Of a stretch of 64,000 nucleotides of DNA, positions 51,813-63,547 are shown in pieces. The stretch comes from Sapria himalayana (lineage: Eukaryota > Streptophyta > Magnoliopsida > Malpighiales > Rafflesiaceae), in NCBI GenBank assembly GCA_029783825.1, contig JAREIK010017253.1, forward strand, positions 1 to 64,000, read 5' to 3'. Every line of letters begins with the position of its first letter. The first letter of the stretch is position 1. The notes beneath the pieces are model-generated. The model did no database searches. It was not told the DNA's origin and saw only the letters and a list, made by a program, of their open reading frames with translations. A program made the translations under genes and the position numbers.

Positions 51813-52672
51813 TAAGTGTCAAATAGGATGGGCACCCCGGACCCGGCATGAAGCCTAGCGTGGATGCTACAGTGATGTGCAAGGGCCCATGCCGAGTAGA
51901 CCCTCGGTACAAGTCATGTCGTGTCATGCTAAGGGTTTTTGGCCCATGTGTCATGCTAGGCATGTGAGCACAACAAAGGTGACCACGCACCGAATGACAC
52001 CCGTAGAAGGATGACATGGTGATGGCCGATGGGCCACGGCGGCATGACGCCCAAATCCTAATTTTGTAAAAATTTGACCGACCTGACTTGAACCAACCAG
52101 CCCAAACCCGAGTAATTTTTGGGCATGGACCCATGCCGATCTGCCCTCCAAGGAACCGTGCCATGCCAAGCACATCATACCAGCCCAGTTGGGCACCAAA
52201 AATTTCCTCTAATTAGTATCGAACAAGTGACCTATGACATTTTAAACAAAGATATTTTTCATCTTAAAAAAATATTTTATGTAACCAACAACAACTCGCA
52301 ACCACTATTATATGGTATAAATTTTGTTTTCTAATTTATATTATACATGATTAATGATGGATTAGCCATTTTAACAAAATAATTGGGTTATTTAATTAGG
52401 TTTTGAGTCATGAGTGACCAAAAACAACTCATGCCTAGGACCTAAGTAGCTCTACACATGCCACATTGTCATGGGTAACGAGTCACAATTGTCCGACCAT
52501 GACCCTATCACAAACATTGCTTGGGCAAGAGTAATGGGTCACAACTAGCACATTGGGCAAGCCCACACCATCACCACAAATGGCATATGAGGCCACTAAA
52601 TGAGACTTACTAAAACCTATGATCTCATGCCATATAAGACCATGCTATGCTGAACTATTTAGACACTCATAC
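51813..52672. mobile_element. Non-autonomous hAT-like element
   Basis: The left end TAAGTGTCAAATAGGATGGG at 51813 resembles the hAT end TAGGGGTGTCAA. A right-end candidate, TTTAGACACTCATA, lies at about 52658-52671. The interior is GC-rich in the left 390 bases with CATGCC, GGCCCATG and GGCACG words, as at the ends of the 10.4-18.2 kb hAT element, and AT-rich in the middle. Open frames on both strands (51670-52334) come from the GC-rich part and show no domain. Its right edge lies 360 bases from the ARM exons. Confidence 0.5.
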
Positions 52673-53031
52673 CCACGATAAAATGCTCATAAGAGTGCCC
52701 TAAGAATTGTGTCACTTAATATAAACTCTAGACCTGTGTTACAAGACCCAACGGCCACAGTCAATGAAAAAGGATGAAAGCATATAAAATCTATGACCTA
52801 TCAAAGGTACTACATTACACAATATATTTTTATATTATTTATTTAATACATGAATACAAGAATACATAAAAATTATATTGGAGCACTCCTTTTTGCTATG
52901 ATCATCCTCTTCCTCATAACTTAAGCGCAAAACATGAATCCAAATAAAAAGTAATCTAAAAAATTCTTACATAATGATTTATCTCAAACTTGAAAATAAT
53001 CAAAGTGAAGGAAGAATCAACATAAGCTTAC
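52673..53031. other. Sequence downstream of the ARM exons; expected next exon absent
   Basis: On the minus strand the next ARIA exon (beginning VHIVQRGAV in the family) should follow the donor at 53031, but no match is visible here. The gene fragment therefore ends at its fifth retained exon. A 68-codon plus-strand frame at 52974-53180 is the antisense of an exon and not a gene. Confidence 0.5.
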
Positions 53032-54001
53032 CTCGCAATCCAAATCAGTTGCCACAAACTGTCCCAGTAATAAAGCAGCTTCTCTCGGGTTCTCAGTGCA
53101 ACATAAGCTATTTATCAGAAAAAGTTTACAGAATTATTAAAAGCAAATTTAAAAATCAAAAGTATAGTAAATCAAAGTAAATTCAGATATTAATTTTAGA
53201 TAATGATATAAAAATAGAATTTGATCAGATACATAATGAATAGAGATTCAATTTTCCAGAAAATGCTACAGATCAATATATTTGAGCAAATCGATAACAC
53301 GCTGCAATGCCCCAATAGACAGAACTTCTTTCTTAATGTTTGGAGATGAATGAACCAAATTTCCAATCAAACCTACCTGCAATAACAAAAATAATTGGTC
53401 CAAATAAGTAAACAAAGGCCAAGATCAAAATTTTAGAATAATGATAACTAAAAAAATAATTGAGGTCTCAATTTTTAAGTAAAGTAACTGCTTATAATGT
53501 ATAGCAGTTTCTTCTGAGCATAACATTAATATGAGAGTGGGGAGAACATTGCACTCGACAATCTGCAAAGTCAAAAAAAAAGCATTATTTTTTCATGGCA
53601 AAGTAAATGATAAAAATTTAGTAATCACAATAAGGAGTATCACCTGATTTTTATTCTCATCATTCTTGAAACCTAAGGTTCTCAGTGACCCAACAGATGC
53701 CCTTTGCACTTTAGCGTCAAAGAAATCCAACAACTCAACTAGAGGTGGTATCCCACCATTCATCCTAAAAATAACTCATTAATAGAAAGCATTGTGCATA
53801 GTGTCAAAAAGATTGCATTAAAAATAGCAACCTAATATGAGTTTTGATGTTGCTATTCTCATAGGCAAAGTTGGTGATCACATCAACTGCCCGTCTTAGG
53901 ATGCTATTCACTACCCTAGAAGTAGATCCATCTTGGTGCCTCTTCAATAGGTCCATAATAAGTGGCAAAGCACCAATCTCAATAATAAGTTGCTAATGTT
54001 C
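53032..54001 (-). pseudogene. ARIA: ARIA/ABAP1-like ARM-repeat gene fragment, five exons
   Basis: Minus strand. ARIA-type proteins are nuclear BTB-ARM adaptors in plants, linked in Arabidopsis to abscisic-acid signalling through ABF2. Exons in order: about 54001-53832 (QLIIEIGALPLIMDLLKRHQ, VVNSILRRAVDVITNFAYEN); 53764-53644 (MNGGIPPLVELLDFFDAKVQ, LRTLGFKNDENKNQ); 53562-53489 (IVECNVLPTLILMLCSEETA, IHY); 53376-53270 (VGLIGNLVHSSPNIKKEVLS, IGALQRVIDLL); 53107-53032 (CCTENPREAALLLGQFVATD, LDCE). Exon edges have AG/GT signals, for example TTATTGCAG and GAG/GTAAGC. Lesions are a TAG for Gln at 53995-53993, a one-base loss just before the third donor, and a displaced donor near 53270. The BTB domain and the N- and C-terminal ARM repeats are absent. 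With introns kept, this is DNA-level capture or a truncated duplicate, not a processed copy. Confidence 0.88.
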
Positions 54002-54699
54002 TTGTTGTTCCACAACAAAATCATAAAAGTTCATGAGTGTAACATGTAAACACAACACAAATAATAGTCAGCAATAGAATGCTACAATAGCGTACAAATC
54101 AAACAAATAAAGCCTTATAATGTGTGAGACACTTCATTGTTTATGAATTTTGAACTCACGAGTTACTCACAAATTGTAGTTTATAATCATACCTTTTGTG
54201 TTATTTACATTTTTTATTATTTCTATGTTATTATTGATGGAAGCACCTAACATCTATACTGTGTCAATTCATTGACCCATTATATTTTATGAGAGGATTG
54301 CCTATTATTTTTTTACTCATAGTTTTTCATCAAGTTTTATGGTTGGCATAGAATTATGCATAGCATCTATGCTAAAACTCTAAGGAAAACGAACCTTGAG
54401 GCATGTAAGGGTTCAAAATCCTAAAAAATGAGAGAACATACATTGTGCCAAACACAGAGGACATGGGCATACATACTATAGTAATGCCCCATATAATGTT
54501 ATCACTTACTGTGTGAGGTGAGCATCAACTCCATAAAAAGGATGTTACATGGTTATGCATGATAGAAGAGTTTGTGCATGGTAGTAGGCACCTCAATTGC
54601 ACAATAGGAATTTCATTTGTGTAGTATTGTTTTCGTTGATAGAGTGCATGGTCATGTATGGTAATATGGCACAATAGTAGGCACTTCAATTATATGATT
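54002..54699. other. Region upstream of the ARM exons; no further exon recognised
   Basis: In minus-strand sense the preceding ARIA exons should be here, but none was recognised. The sequence has moderate complexity with duplicated phrases (CATGGT.ATG, TAGTAGGCAC.TCAATT near 54582 and 54674), suggesting a local duplication of about 90 bases. Confidence 0.4.
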
Positions 54700-55330
54700 T
54701 GAACACAACTTCAATTTTTATGATATATCATTTCTTCATATGATATATACATTATACGGATAATCTCTTGTGTATGCATAAAAGCATCATATTGCACATC
54801 ACTATTATCTTAGTTGCACATTTATATTAAAATATACACTTTTTTATATAATTGCATATGATTATATAAATATACAAGTGTTTAGATATAATGTTGTGTT
54901 TAAAATATATTTGATAAAAATGATACATATATATAATAATATATATGAAACACTTTTATAAATATTATATAGTATATATATCACATTTATATAAGCATTA
55001 TAAATATTATATATTTATATAAAAATTTATATGCTATATAAATGTTTACAAATATGTATAAACATTTTATACGTCATATAAATGTTATATAAAAAATTAT
55101 ATAAATGGATAGTTTTATGTAAATGTTGTATAAATATTTATAAACATTTATACGTATGTATAACTATTTATATATATTGTTATATCTTTATATAAACATA
55201 TCAATGTTTATATATAATGATATACGTTTATATATATTAAAGTATAACATTTATATATAATGTCATATGATTATATAAATGTATAAAAATTTAAATATAA
55301 TGTTATCTATTTATAATATTTTAGGAGACA
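54700..55330. repeat. TATAAA-rich degenerate minisatellite
   Basis: Imperfect repetition of TTTATATAAATGTTATA-type words. No coding signal. It resembles other AT-rich tracts in the window only in composition. Confidence 0.65.
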
Positions 55331-56302
55331 ATCAAAACAGAACTCATAAACATTGTGTTTGTTTTTTCATAAGTTACTGAAGCATAATACATTAAGCAAA
55401 TTTTTTTTCTTAGGTAACAGAAGAATAAAACAATAAGCTTACATTTAGTATTTGAAATCCATAAAACACTAAAAAAGTAATCAGTAAAAGAACAAAGTTT
55501 ACATTAACCATATGTTGTTTCATTAATGGTGGAGAGTCAAAATCATATAAGTGATGTGAAAATAGAATAAAGAAAAAGAAAAATTAGGAGAAAATTAAAA
55601 TAAAATTAAAAAACAAAATAATTTGTATAAAACAAACTTAGCTAGTGGTAATCAAATTGAGATAGAAAGATAAATATATTTAGTATTCTGAATGAGAAGA
55701 GCATTGAAAATCTTACTTGGTAACAAAAAGAGGTAGAATTTGCCCATTTTGCTTCTTCTATCTTCCTCTTCGCAGAGATAGAAAAAATGGTAAAAGCTTG
55801 AATGCCTTACCGTTATCTTTTTTCACAGAAACTATAAATAAAAAAATGGATGTAAATATATAAAAAAAAGAGTCAAAAATATAAAAGTTAACTAAAATTA
55901 TAAAAATTTAATAATTTAAAAAAAAAATTAAATAGATTTTTATTTCATAAATAAATAAATTTATTGTTAATAATTTATTAAATTTTAATGGTTACTTTTT
56001 GTAATATTAATTATAAATTAATGAAATGAATTTCACAAAAAAAAAATTATTAAGGGTTATAAAAATGAAGATTTAAAAAATTATATTACTAATAACCTTG
56101 GAAACTAAAAATTGGTAATCAAATTATCATATTATTTCATTATATAAAAACAAATTTTTTATTATATACATAAATAAATTATATAAATGTATAACCATAA
56201 ACAATTTATAATATTTCATATTATTTTAAATTTATGGATAAATTTAAAATATTAATTCATAAATAAAAGAATAATATCATATTATAATATTGTATTTCAT
56301 AA

Positions 56303-56344
<42 letters not shown>

Positions 56345-57419
56345 TATGGTTATGAATTTTTAAAAATTCAATTTATTTTATATGAATATTATATAAAATA
56401 ATTGTAATGGCATAAAATTTCATATTATTTGATATAATTTATAATTTCTAAAATTCCAAAAATTATGTAAAGTAAGAAGATCATTAAAAAAAGTTATATT
56501 TATTATTTTAATAAAAATAGAATATTAAAAACTAATAGTAAAGATCTTACTAAATTGTTTTACGCTTATAAACTTCAGTAGGGACAAAAAATAATACTTG
56601 AATTCAAATCAACTTTTGGTCAGTTTGATAGTACTTTTCAAAAGTGTTTATAGAGCTAAAATTAATTTTAAGTATTTTTAGGATAAAAAATTTCATTAGT
56701 AATATTTTAAATAACTTTTTTAAACCCCTAAAAAAAATATTTGAAGTGTTCTTTTAATAATCACATCGAAATATTTATTTTTTAAATCATCAAATTTTTT
56801 TGATGTAATTAAAATATCTATGTATAAATCTTTAAATTTATTTTCTTTTAAATTTTATGAACCTTTTAAATTTTTTATTATATTTCAAAAATTTAAAATC
56901 TTTTAGTAATTATTTTTTTTAAAGATTCCAATAGTCATACTTTTTTTTAATTTAAATAATATAAATGTTTACTTGCTTATTCCTTAATTTTGATATTTTT
57001 ATATATATTTTTTTATTTTATCATACAATTAATTCATTTAACTTTTTATTAGTAGTAATTTTTATATATGTTCATTTATTAATTAAAATATCTTTAAAAA
57101 TAATTATATGTATTTAATTAATTATTTAATGTTTTTAAATACAAATATTAAAATATCATAATTAAATATTTCAAGAAAAATATTTTGCATAAATTTTTAA
57201 AAATTTTATAATCATAAAAATAGTTATTTTATTCTTTATTAATATAAATTTGTATTAGTATATATATATATTTAAAATTAATTATTTATAATATCTAGTT
57301 ATTATAATTATAAGAGGAGAAAATGTCTTTCAAGGATCAATCATCCATAGACAAAGACAAACCTTTAAAAAACATAATTAGATAAAATATTAAAACAAAT
57401 AATATATAAAAAAATTAAA
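55331..57419. other. AT-rich interior of CACTA-3
   Basis: No gene recognised. A slightly GC-richer patch at 55730-55830 (TTGCCCATTTTGCTTCTTCT) could be a decayed exon or leader. An AC microsatellite lies at about 56305-56337. The rest is A/T homopolymer-rich. Confidence 0.4.
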
Positions 57420-57844
57420 TTAATATAGATTAGCGATGGAATTTATTTCCTGCCCAAATATCCTAGTAATAATCCATAGCTAAAATGCATATATTTTGAG
57501 AAAATTATCATTTAAGGAATAATCACTTGCAATTAAATATAAAATAATAATAAAAAAATTAAAATATTATTTAGCGAATGATTTTGTCTCGAACTATTAA
57601 GCTAGAAAAAATTTGACTCTAAATTCACTGCAAAAATGCCCGCCATTCTTTGTGAAAAAATTAAAGATAATTTTTGGTAGGGACAATTTTTAATAAAAAA
57701 TTTCAATCTCTAATCCATCACAAATCCATATCAAATTTGTGATTCAATTTAAAAGCAAATATATCTTGCTAATCCCTAACTAATTAACTAGGAATTATTT
57801 TTCTAGCTAAATTTTCATAGCTAAATAGATATTTTCTAATTGTG
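57420..57844 (+). repeat. CACTA-3 right subterminal repeats and terminus
   Basis: Motifs TTAGCGATGGAATTT, TTAGCGAATGATTTTGTC and TAACTAGGAATTATTTTTCT, in the same family as the other CACTA arrays. The array ends ATTTTCTAATTGTG at 57844, a variant of ATTTTCTTGTAGTG. GATA satellite resumes within about 15 bases. Confidence 0.7.
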
Positions 57845-58668
57845 TACATATACAAGAAAGATAGATATAAATATAGACAGATAGATATATAGATAGACAG
57901 ATAGATAAACAAATAGAAAAATAGATAGATAGATAGATAGATAGACAAATATATCGATAGATAGATATATAAATAGATAGATAGATAGATAGACAAATAG
58001 ATCGATAGATAGATAGATAAATAGAAAGATAGATAGATAGATAGACAGATAGTTAGATAAATAGATAGATAGAGAGGTAGATAGATAGATAGAAATAACA
58101 TAGGCAAATTGATAGACATTTAGAGAGACCAATAGATAGAAAGATAGATCGATCGATCGATAGATAGATAGTTAGATAGATAAATAGATACACACACACA
58201 CACACACACAAATAAAAAGATAGATATATAAACAAATAAGTAGAAAAATATATAAAAAAATAGATAGTCAGACATATAGATAGATAGATAGATAGATAGA
58301 TAGACAAATAGATATATAGATAGATAGATAGACTTATCTATAGACAAAAAGATAGACAGAAAGATAGACAAATAGATAGATATATAGACATATAGATAGA
58401 GAAATAGATAGATAGAAAGATAGAAGGAATGATAGACAAATAATAGACAAAAAGATAGAGTGATAGATAGAAAGATAGATAGATAGAAAGATAGACAGAT
58501 AAATAGATAGACAGACAGACATATAAATAGACATACAGATAGATAGATATATAAATAGATAGATAGAAAGATAGATAAACATATAGATAGATAGATAAAT
58601 AGAAATATAGATAGACAGATAGAAAGAGAGATAAAAAAATAGATAGATATACACATATATAAATAGGC

Positions 58669-58699
<31 letters not shown>

Positions 58700-61530
58700 C
58701 ATATAGATACATAAATAGATAGAGAGATAGAAAGACTGATAGATAGACAGACTACACAGCTAAATTAAAAGACATATAGAAAGATAGAAAAAAAGAAAGA
58801 TAGATAGACAGATAAATTGATAGATTTATAGATAGATTGATAGGCAGATATATATAAAAATAGATAGATATATAAATAGACAAATAGGTAGATAGATAAA
58901 TAGATAGATAGATAGATACACATATAGATAGAATGAAAGATAGATAGATAGATAGATAGACAGATAGATAGATAGACAGACATAAAGATTGACAGATAGA
59001 TATACAACTAGACAAGAAGATTAATAGACAAATAGACTTATATATAGGTAGAAAAATAGACATATAGAAAGATAGATTGATAGATAGAAAGACAAATATA
59101 AAGACAAATTGATAGATTTATTGATAGATAGATCGATAGATATACAAATACATTGATAGATAAAAAGTCAAATGAATAGATAGACAGATAGATAGATTGA
59201 AAGATAGATTGATAGACATATTGATAGATAGATAAGCATATAGATATAGAGATAGATAGATAGATAGAGAGATAGATAAATAAATAGATAGACAGATAGA
59301 TAGATAAATAAACAAATAGATAGATATAAAGATAGAAATATAGGCAAATAGATAGATAAAATGATAGATAAATAGATAGATAGATAGACAGATAGATAGA
59401 CAGATAGATAGACATATATATATTTATATAAAAAGAAAGACAAATAAATAGATAGACCAATAGATAGAGAAATAAATCAATAGATAGATATTTAGACAGA
59501 AAGATAGACAGATAGATAGAAAGATTGATAGACAGATAGTTAGAATGGTAGATAAATAGATAGATAGGAAGATATATAGATAGATAAATAAAAGATAGAT
59601 AGCTATATAGATGTATAGATAGACAAATAAATAGATAGATATCTAGATAGATAGATAGATAGATAGATCGATAGATAGATAAATAGATAGATAGATATAC
59701 AAATAGACAGATAAACAGATAGATAGATATATAGATAGATAGACAGATAGATAAATAGAAAGATTGATTAAGAGATAGATAGATAGATAAATAGAAAGAT
59801 AGACATATAGTTAGATAGATAGATAAAAAGATCGATAGATAGATAGATATATAGATAGATAAAACTTAGATAGATAGATAAATAGTTAGAAAGAAACATA
59901 GATAAATAAATAGATAGATTGATTGTTACATAGATAGAAATATAAACATACATATTGATAGATAAATAGATAGAAAATAGATAATAGATTGATAAATATA
60001 GTGATATATAGACAGATAGATAGACACATATAGACTAATAGATAAACATATTGATAGATAGACAGATAAATAGATAGATATACATTTAGATAGTCAGATA
60101 GATAGATATATACATAGACAGATCGACTGATAAATGACTTATAGATAGACAGATAGAAAGAAAGATAAATAGATAGATAGATTAATTGAATGATTGATAG
60201 AAAGATTGATAGATAGATTGATAGACAGATAAATAGTTATATAGATAGATAGATTATTAAACAGATACATTGATAGATAGATACTCAAATAAATAAAAAT
60301 ATTGATAGATAGATAAATATATAGATTGATATATAGATCGACAGATTGATAATTTAAAAGATAGACATATAGATAGATAAATAGACAGAGAGTTAGACAA
60401 ATAGTTTGACAATAAGTTAGAAAGATAAAAGATAGATAGAAAGATATATAGATAAATAGATAAACTTATATAGATAGACAAAAAGATATACTAAAAGATA
60501 GTTAGATAGATATATAGACAGATAGATATAGAAATTATTAAATAAATACATAGATAGATAGAAAAATAAATAAACAATTAGATAGACAAATAAATAGATA
60601 GATTTACAGATAGACAAATAGATAGATAGAAAGATAGACATATAAATTTATTGATAGAAAGAAAGAAAGAAAGATACACTAATAGATAAATATATGGATA
60701 TAAAGGCATATAGATAGATAAATAGATAGATATATAGATGGATAGGTAGATAGATAGATAGTTAAATAGTTAAATTAGATGGTCATATAAATAAACAAAA
60801 AGAAAGTCAAATCGATAAAGAGATAGATAGATAGATAGACAAAGATATAGACAAATAAATAGACAGATAGATAGAAAGATTGAAAGATATATAGATAGAT
60901 ATATATATATATATATATATATAGATTAAGAGATATATAGACAGATAGATAATCATATAGATAGATAAGTAGAATGAAAGATAGACAAATTGATAGACTA
61001 ATAGACAAATATTTGATAAACAAATAAAAAGATAGAAATAATGAAAGATAGATAAAACGAAAAATAGATAGATAGAAAGATATATGGATTGATAAAAATA
61101 TTGATATATAGAATGATAGAAAGTTTGATATACATATTGATAGAGAGATAGATAGATAGATAAATTTATTGATATATAGATAGATAGATATATATATATA
61201 TATATAGACAAAAAGAAACACTGATAGATACATAAATAGTCAGATTAATAGATTAATAGATAGATAGATAGACATATATATATATATATATATATAGAAA
61301 AAGATAGATAGATACTAAGATAGATATATAGATAGATAGATACTAAGATATATAATTAGATAGAAAGATAGAAAGATAGAAAGGTAAATATATACACAAA
61401 TAAATATATAAATAAATAGAAAAATAGATATATAGAAAGATAACTATAAGTATAGACAAATAGATAGCCATAAAGATAGATATATAGATTAGATACATAG
61501 ATAGAAAAATAGATATATAGATAGACAGAC
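57845..61530 (+). repeat. Degenerate GATA satellite
   Basis: Same repeat and strand sense as 35086-46985, with a CA run at 58191-58209 and TA runs at about 60900-60922 and 61274-61295. Minus-strand frames up to 178 codons are repeat artefacts. It probably was continuous with the left array before CACTA-3 inserted. Confidence 0.95.
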
Positions 61531-61696
61531 ATTTTAGTTGCAAATTCATCACTAATTCGTAACAAATACGTCGCTAGTATATATTTTAATGTAAAATAAA
61601 AAATCCCTTGCTATTCCTTAGCTATTCCCTTGCCATTTAGATAAGAATTGATCCCCAGCTTAATCTCCCTAGCTAAATTGACATTTTCTTGTAGTG
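61531..61696 (+). mobile_element. Truncated CACTA right end embedded in the satellite
   Basis: 166 bases containing TCACTAATTCGTAACAAA, CCTTGCTATTCCTTAGCTA and CTCCCTAGCTAAATTGACAT, ending with CATTTTCTTGTAGTG at 61696. This is the cleanest CACTA terminus in the window, and its complement begins CACTACAAGAAAATG. The left side, ATTTTAGTTGCAAATTC, has no matching inverted terminus, so this is a deleted element or solo end. The phrase CCTTGCTATTCCTTAGCTA is nearly identical to 21671-21692 in CACTA-1, so the two are close relatives. Confidence 0.8.
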
Positions 61697-63490
61697 GTGT
61701 AGATAGATCGATAGATAGATATATAGATAAATAGATAAATAGACAGACAGATAGATAAATAAATAGATATATAGATATTTGGATTAAAAGATAGATAGAT
61801 AGACAAATTTATAGATAAATAGTTAAATGGGTAGATATACAGATAGATAGATAGATAGACATATTGATTGATAGACAGATAGATAGGAAGATTTTTTGAC
61901 AGATAGATTGATAGATTGAAATATAGATAGATAGATAGACATATAGATAGATAGATAGGTAGACAAATAGGTAGAAAGTTAGATTATAGATAGATAAATA
62001 GACAACTAGATAGTCATATTATTAGATAAATAAATAGAGAGATTATTAGATAGATAGAAAGAAGATTGATAGACTGATAGATAGACATAGAAATAAATCG
62101 ATAGATAGACAGATAGATAGAAATAAAGAAAGATAGATAGATAAGTAGATAATTTAAAATAGATTGATAGTTAGATAGACAGATAGAAAGATTTATAGAT
62201 AGATAGATAGACATACAAAAAGACTAAATAACTGATAGATAGATAGACATATAAATAAATAGACAGATAGATAATTAAATAGACAGACACATAGATAGAT
62301 AGATAGATAGATAGACAAAATAATCATTAGATAGATAGATAGATAAATAGAAAGATCAATAGATAGATTTTTAGACAAATATATAGATAGATAGTAAGAT
62401 TGATAGAAGAATTGATAAACAGATAGATAGATAGATATATTAATAAATAGATTCATAAATAGAAAGATTGATTGATCAATTGATACACAAATAGATAGAT
62501 AGATAATTAGATAGATAGATTGATTGATAGATTATTAGATAGATAGTCGGATAGATAGATAGTTACTTAGATATATAGATATATAGATAGATAGACAAAT
62601 AAAAAGATAGAAGATAAATATTTAGATAATCAAATAGATAAACAAAAAGATTGACAATTATATATATAGACAGATAGATAGATAGAAATATATAAATATT
62701 GATAGAGTGAAAGATAGATAGATAAAATAGATAGATAGAATGAAAGATAGATAAATAGATAGATATATAGGTATAAAGATAGATAGATAAAAACATAAAA
62801 TTATAGATAGACAGATTGATTGATTGATTGATAGTTAGATAGATGGATAGACAGATAGATATAAAATAGATAGATAGATTCATAGATAGAATAATAGATA
62901 AATAGATAGACAAATTGATAGACCGATAGATAAATAGTAATATTGTCATATAGATATAAAAAATATATATATAGATAGAAAGATAGATTGACAGACAGAC
63001 AAATAGATAGATAAATAGATAAATAGTTAGATAAATATAGATATATATATATATATATATATACACAAATAGATACAAAGATAGAAAGATTGACAAAAAG
63101 ATACATAGATAGATAAATACACAAATAGATAACTAAATAGATAGATAGATAGTAAGATAGATAGACTTATAGATAGATAGATAGATAAATAGATTATAGA
63201 AAGATATAAAGATAAATAAATAGATAAATAGATAGATAGATAAATAGACAGACAATTAGATAGATATATAATCAAATAGATAGATAGATCGATAAATGAA
63301 TAAATAGATGAAAGATAGACAGATAGATAGACAGATAGATATTTAGATTGATAGACAAATTCATAGACATTTTGATATACAAATTGATAGATAGATAGAT
63401 ATATAGATTGATATTCAAATCGATATATTGATTGATAGATAGATAGCTAGATTGATTGATAGATAAATAGATAGATAGAAAGACAAATAG

Positions 63491-63547
<57 letters not shown>

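Larger units (their letters stand above)
46990..57844 (-). mobile_element. Non-autonomous CACTA-like element carrying host gene exons (CACTA-3)
   Basis: A roughly 10.8 kb block flanked on both sides by satellite of the same strand sense. The right end (57844) reads ATTTTCTAATTGTG. Its complement aligns base for base over about 40 positions with the canonical end at 61696 (GAAAAT.TC.ATTTAGCTA). The left end, about 47003-47030, is degenerate but leads into CTAGTAAATTTTTAATGACG and CCCTAGCTAA subterminal motifs in inverted relation. A TNPA-type tail lies on the minus strand near the left end, as expected for an element read right to left. No TNP2 core was found, so the element would need help from elsewhere. 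The left terminus and the 3-base target duplication are not firmly set. Confidence 0.6.

Noticed and set aside
51670..52173. Minus-strand frame of 167 codons
   Set aside because: It runs through the GC-rich hAT-like element and its AT-rich flank; the Met/Gly/His-rich translation reflects CATGCC-type repeats, with no domain.
52974..53180. Plus-strand frame of 68 codons
   Set aside because: It is antisense to the fifth ARIA exon and its flanking introns; the minus strand has the recognisable protein and splice sites.
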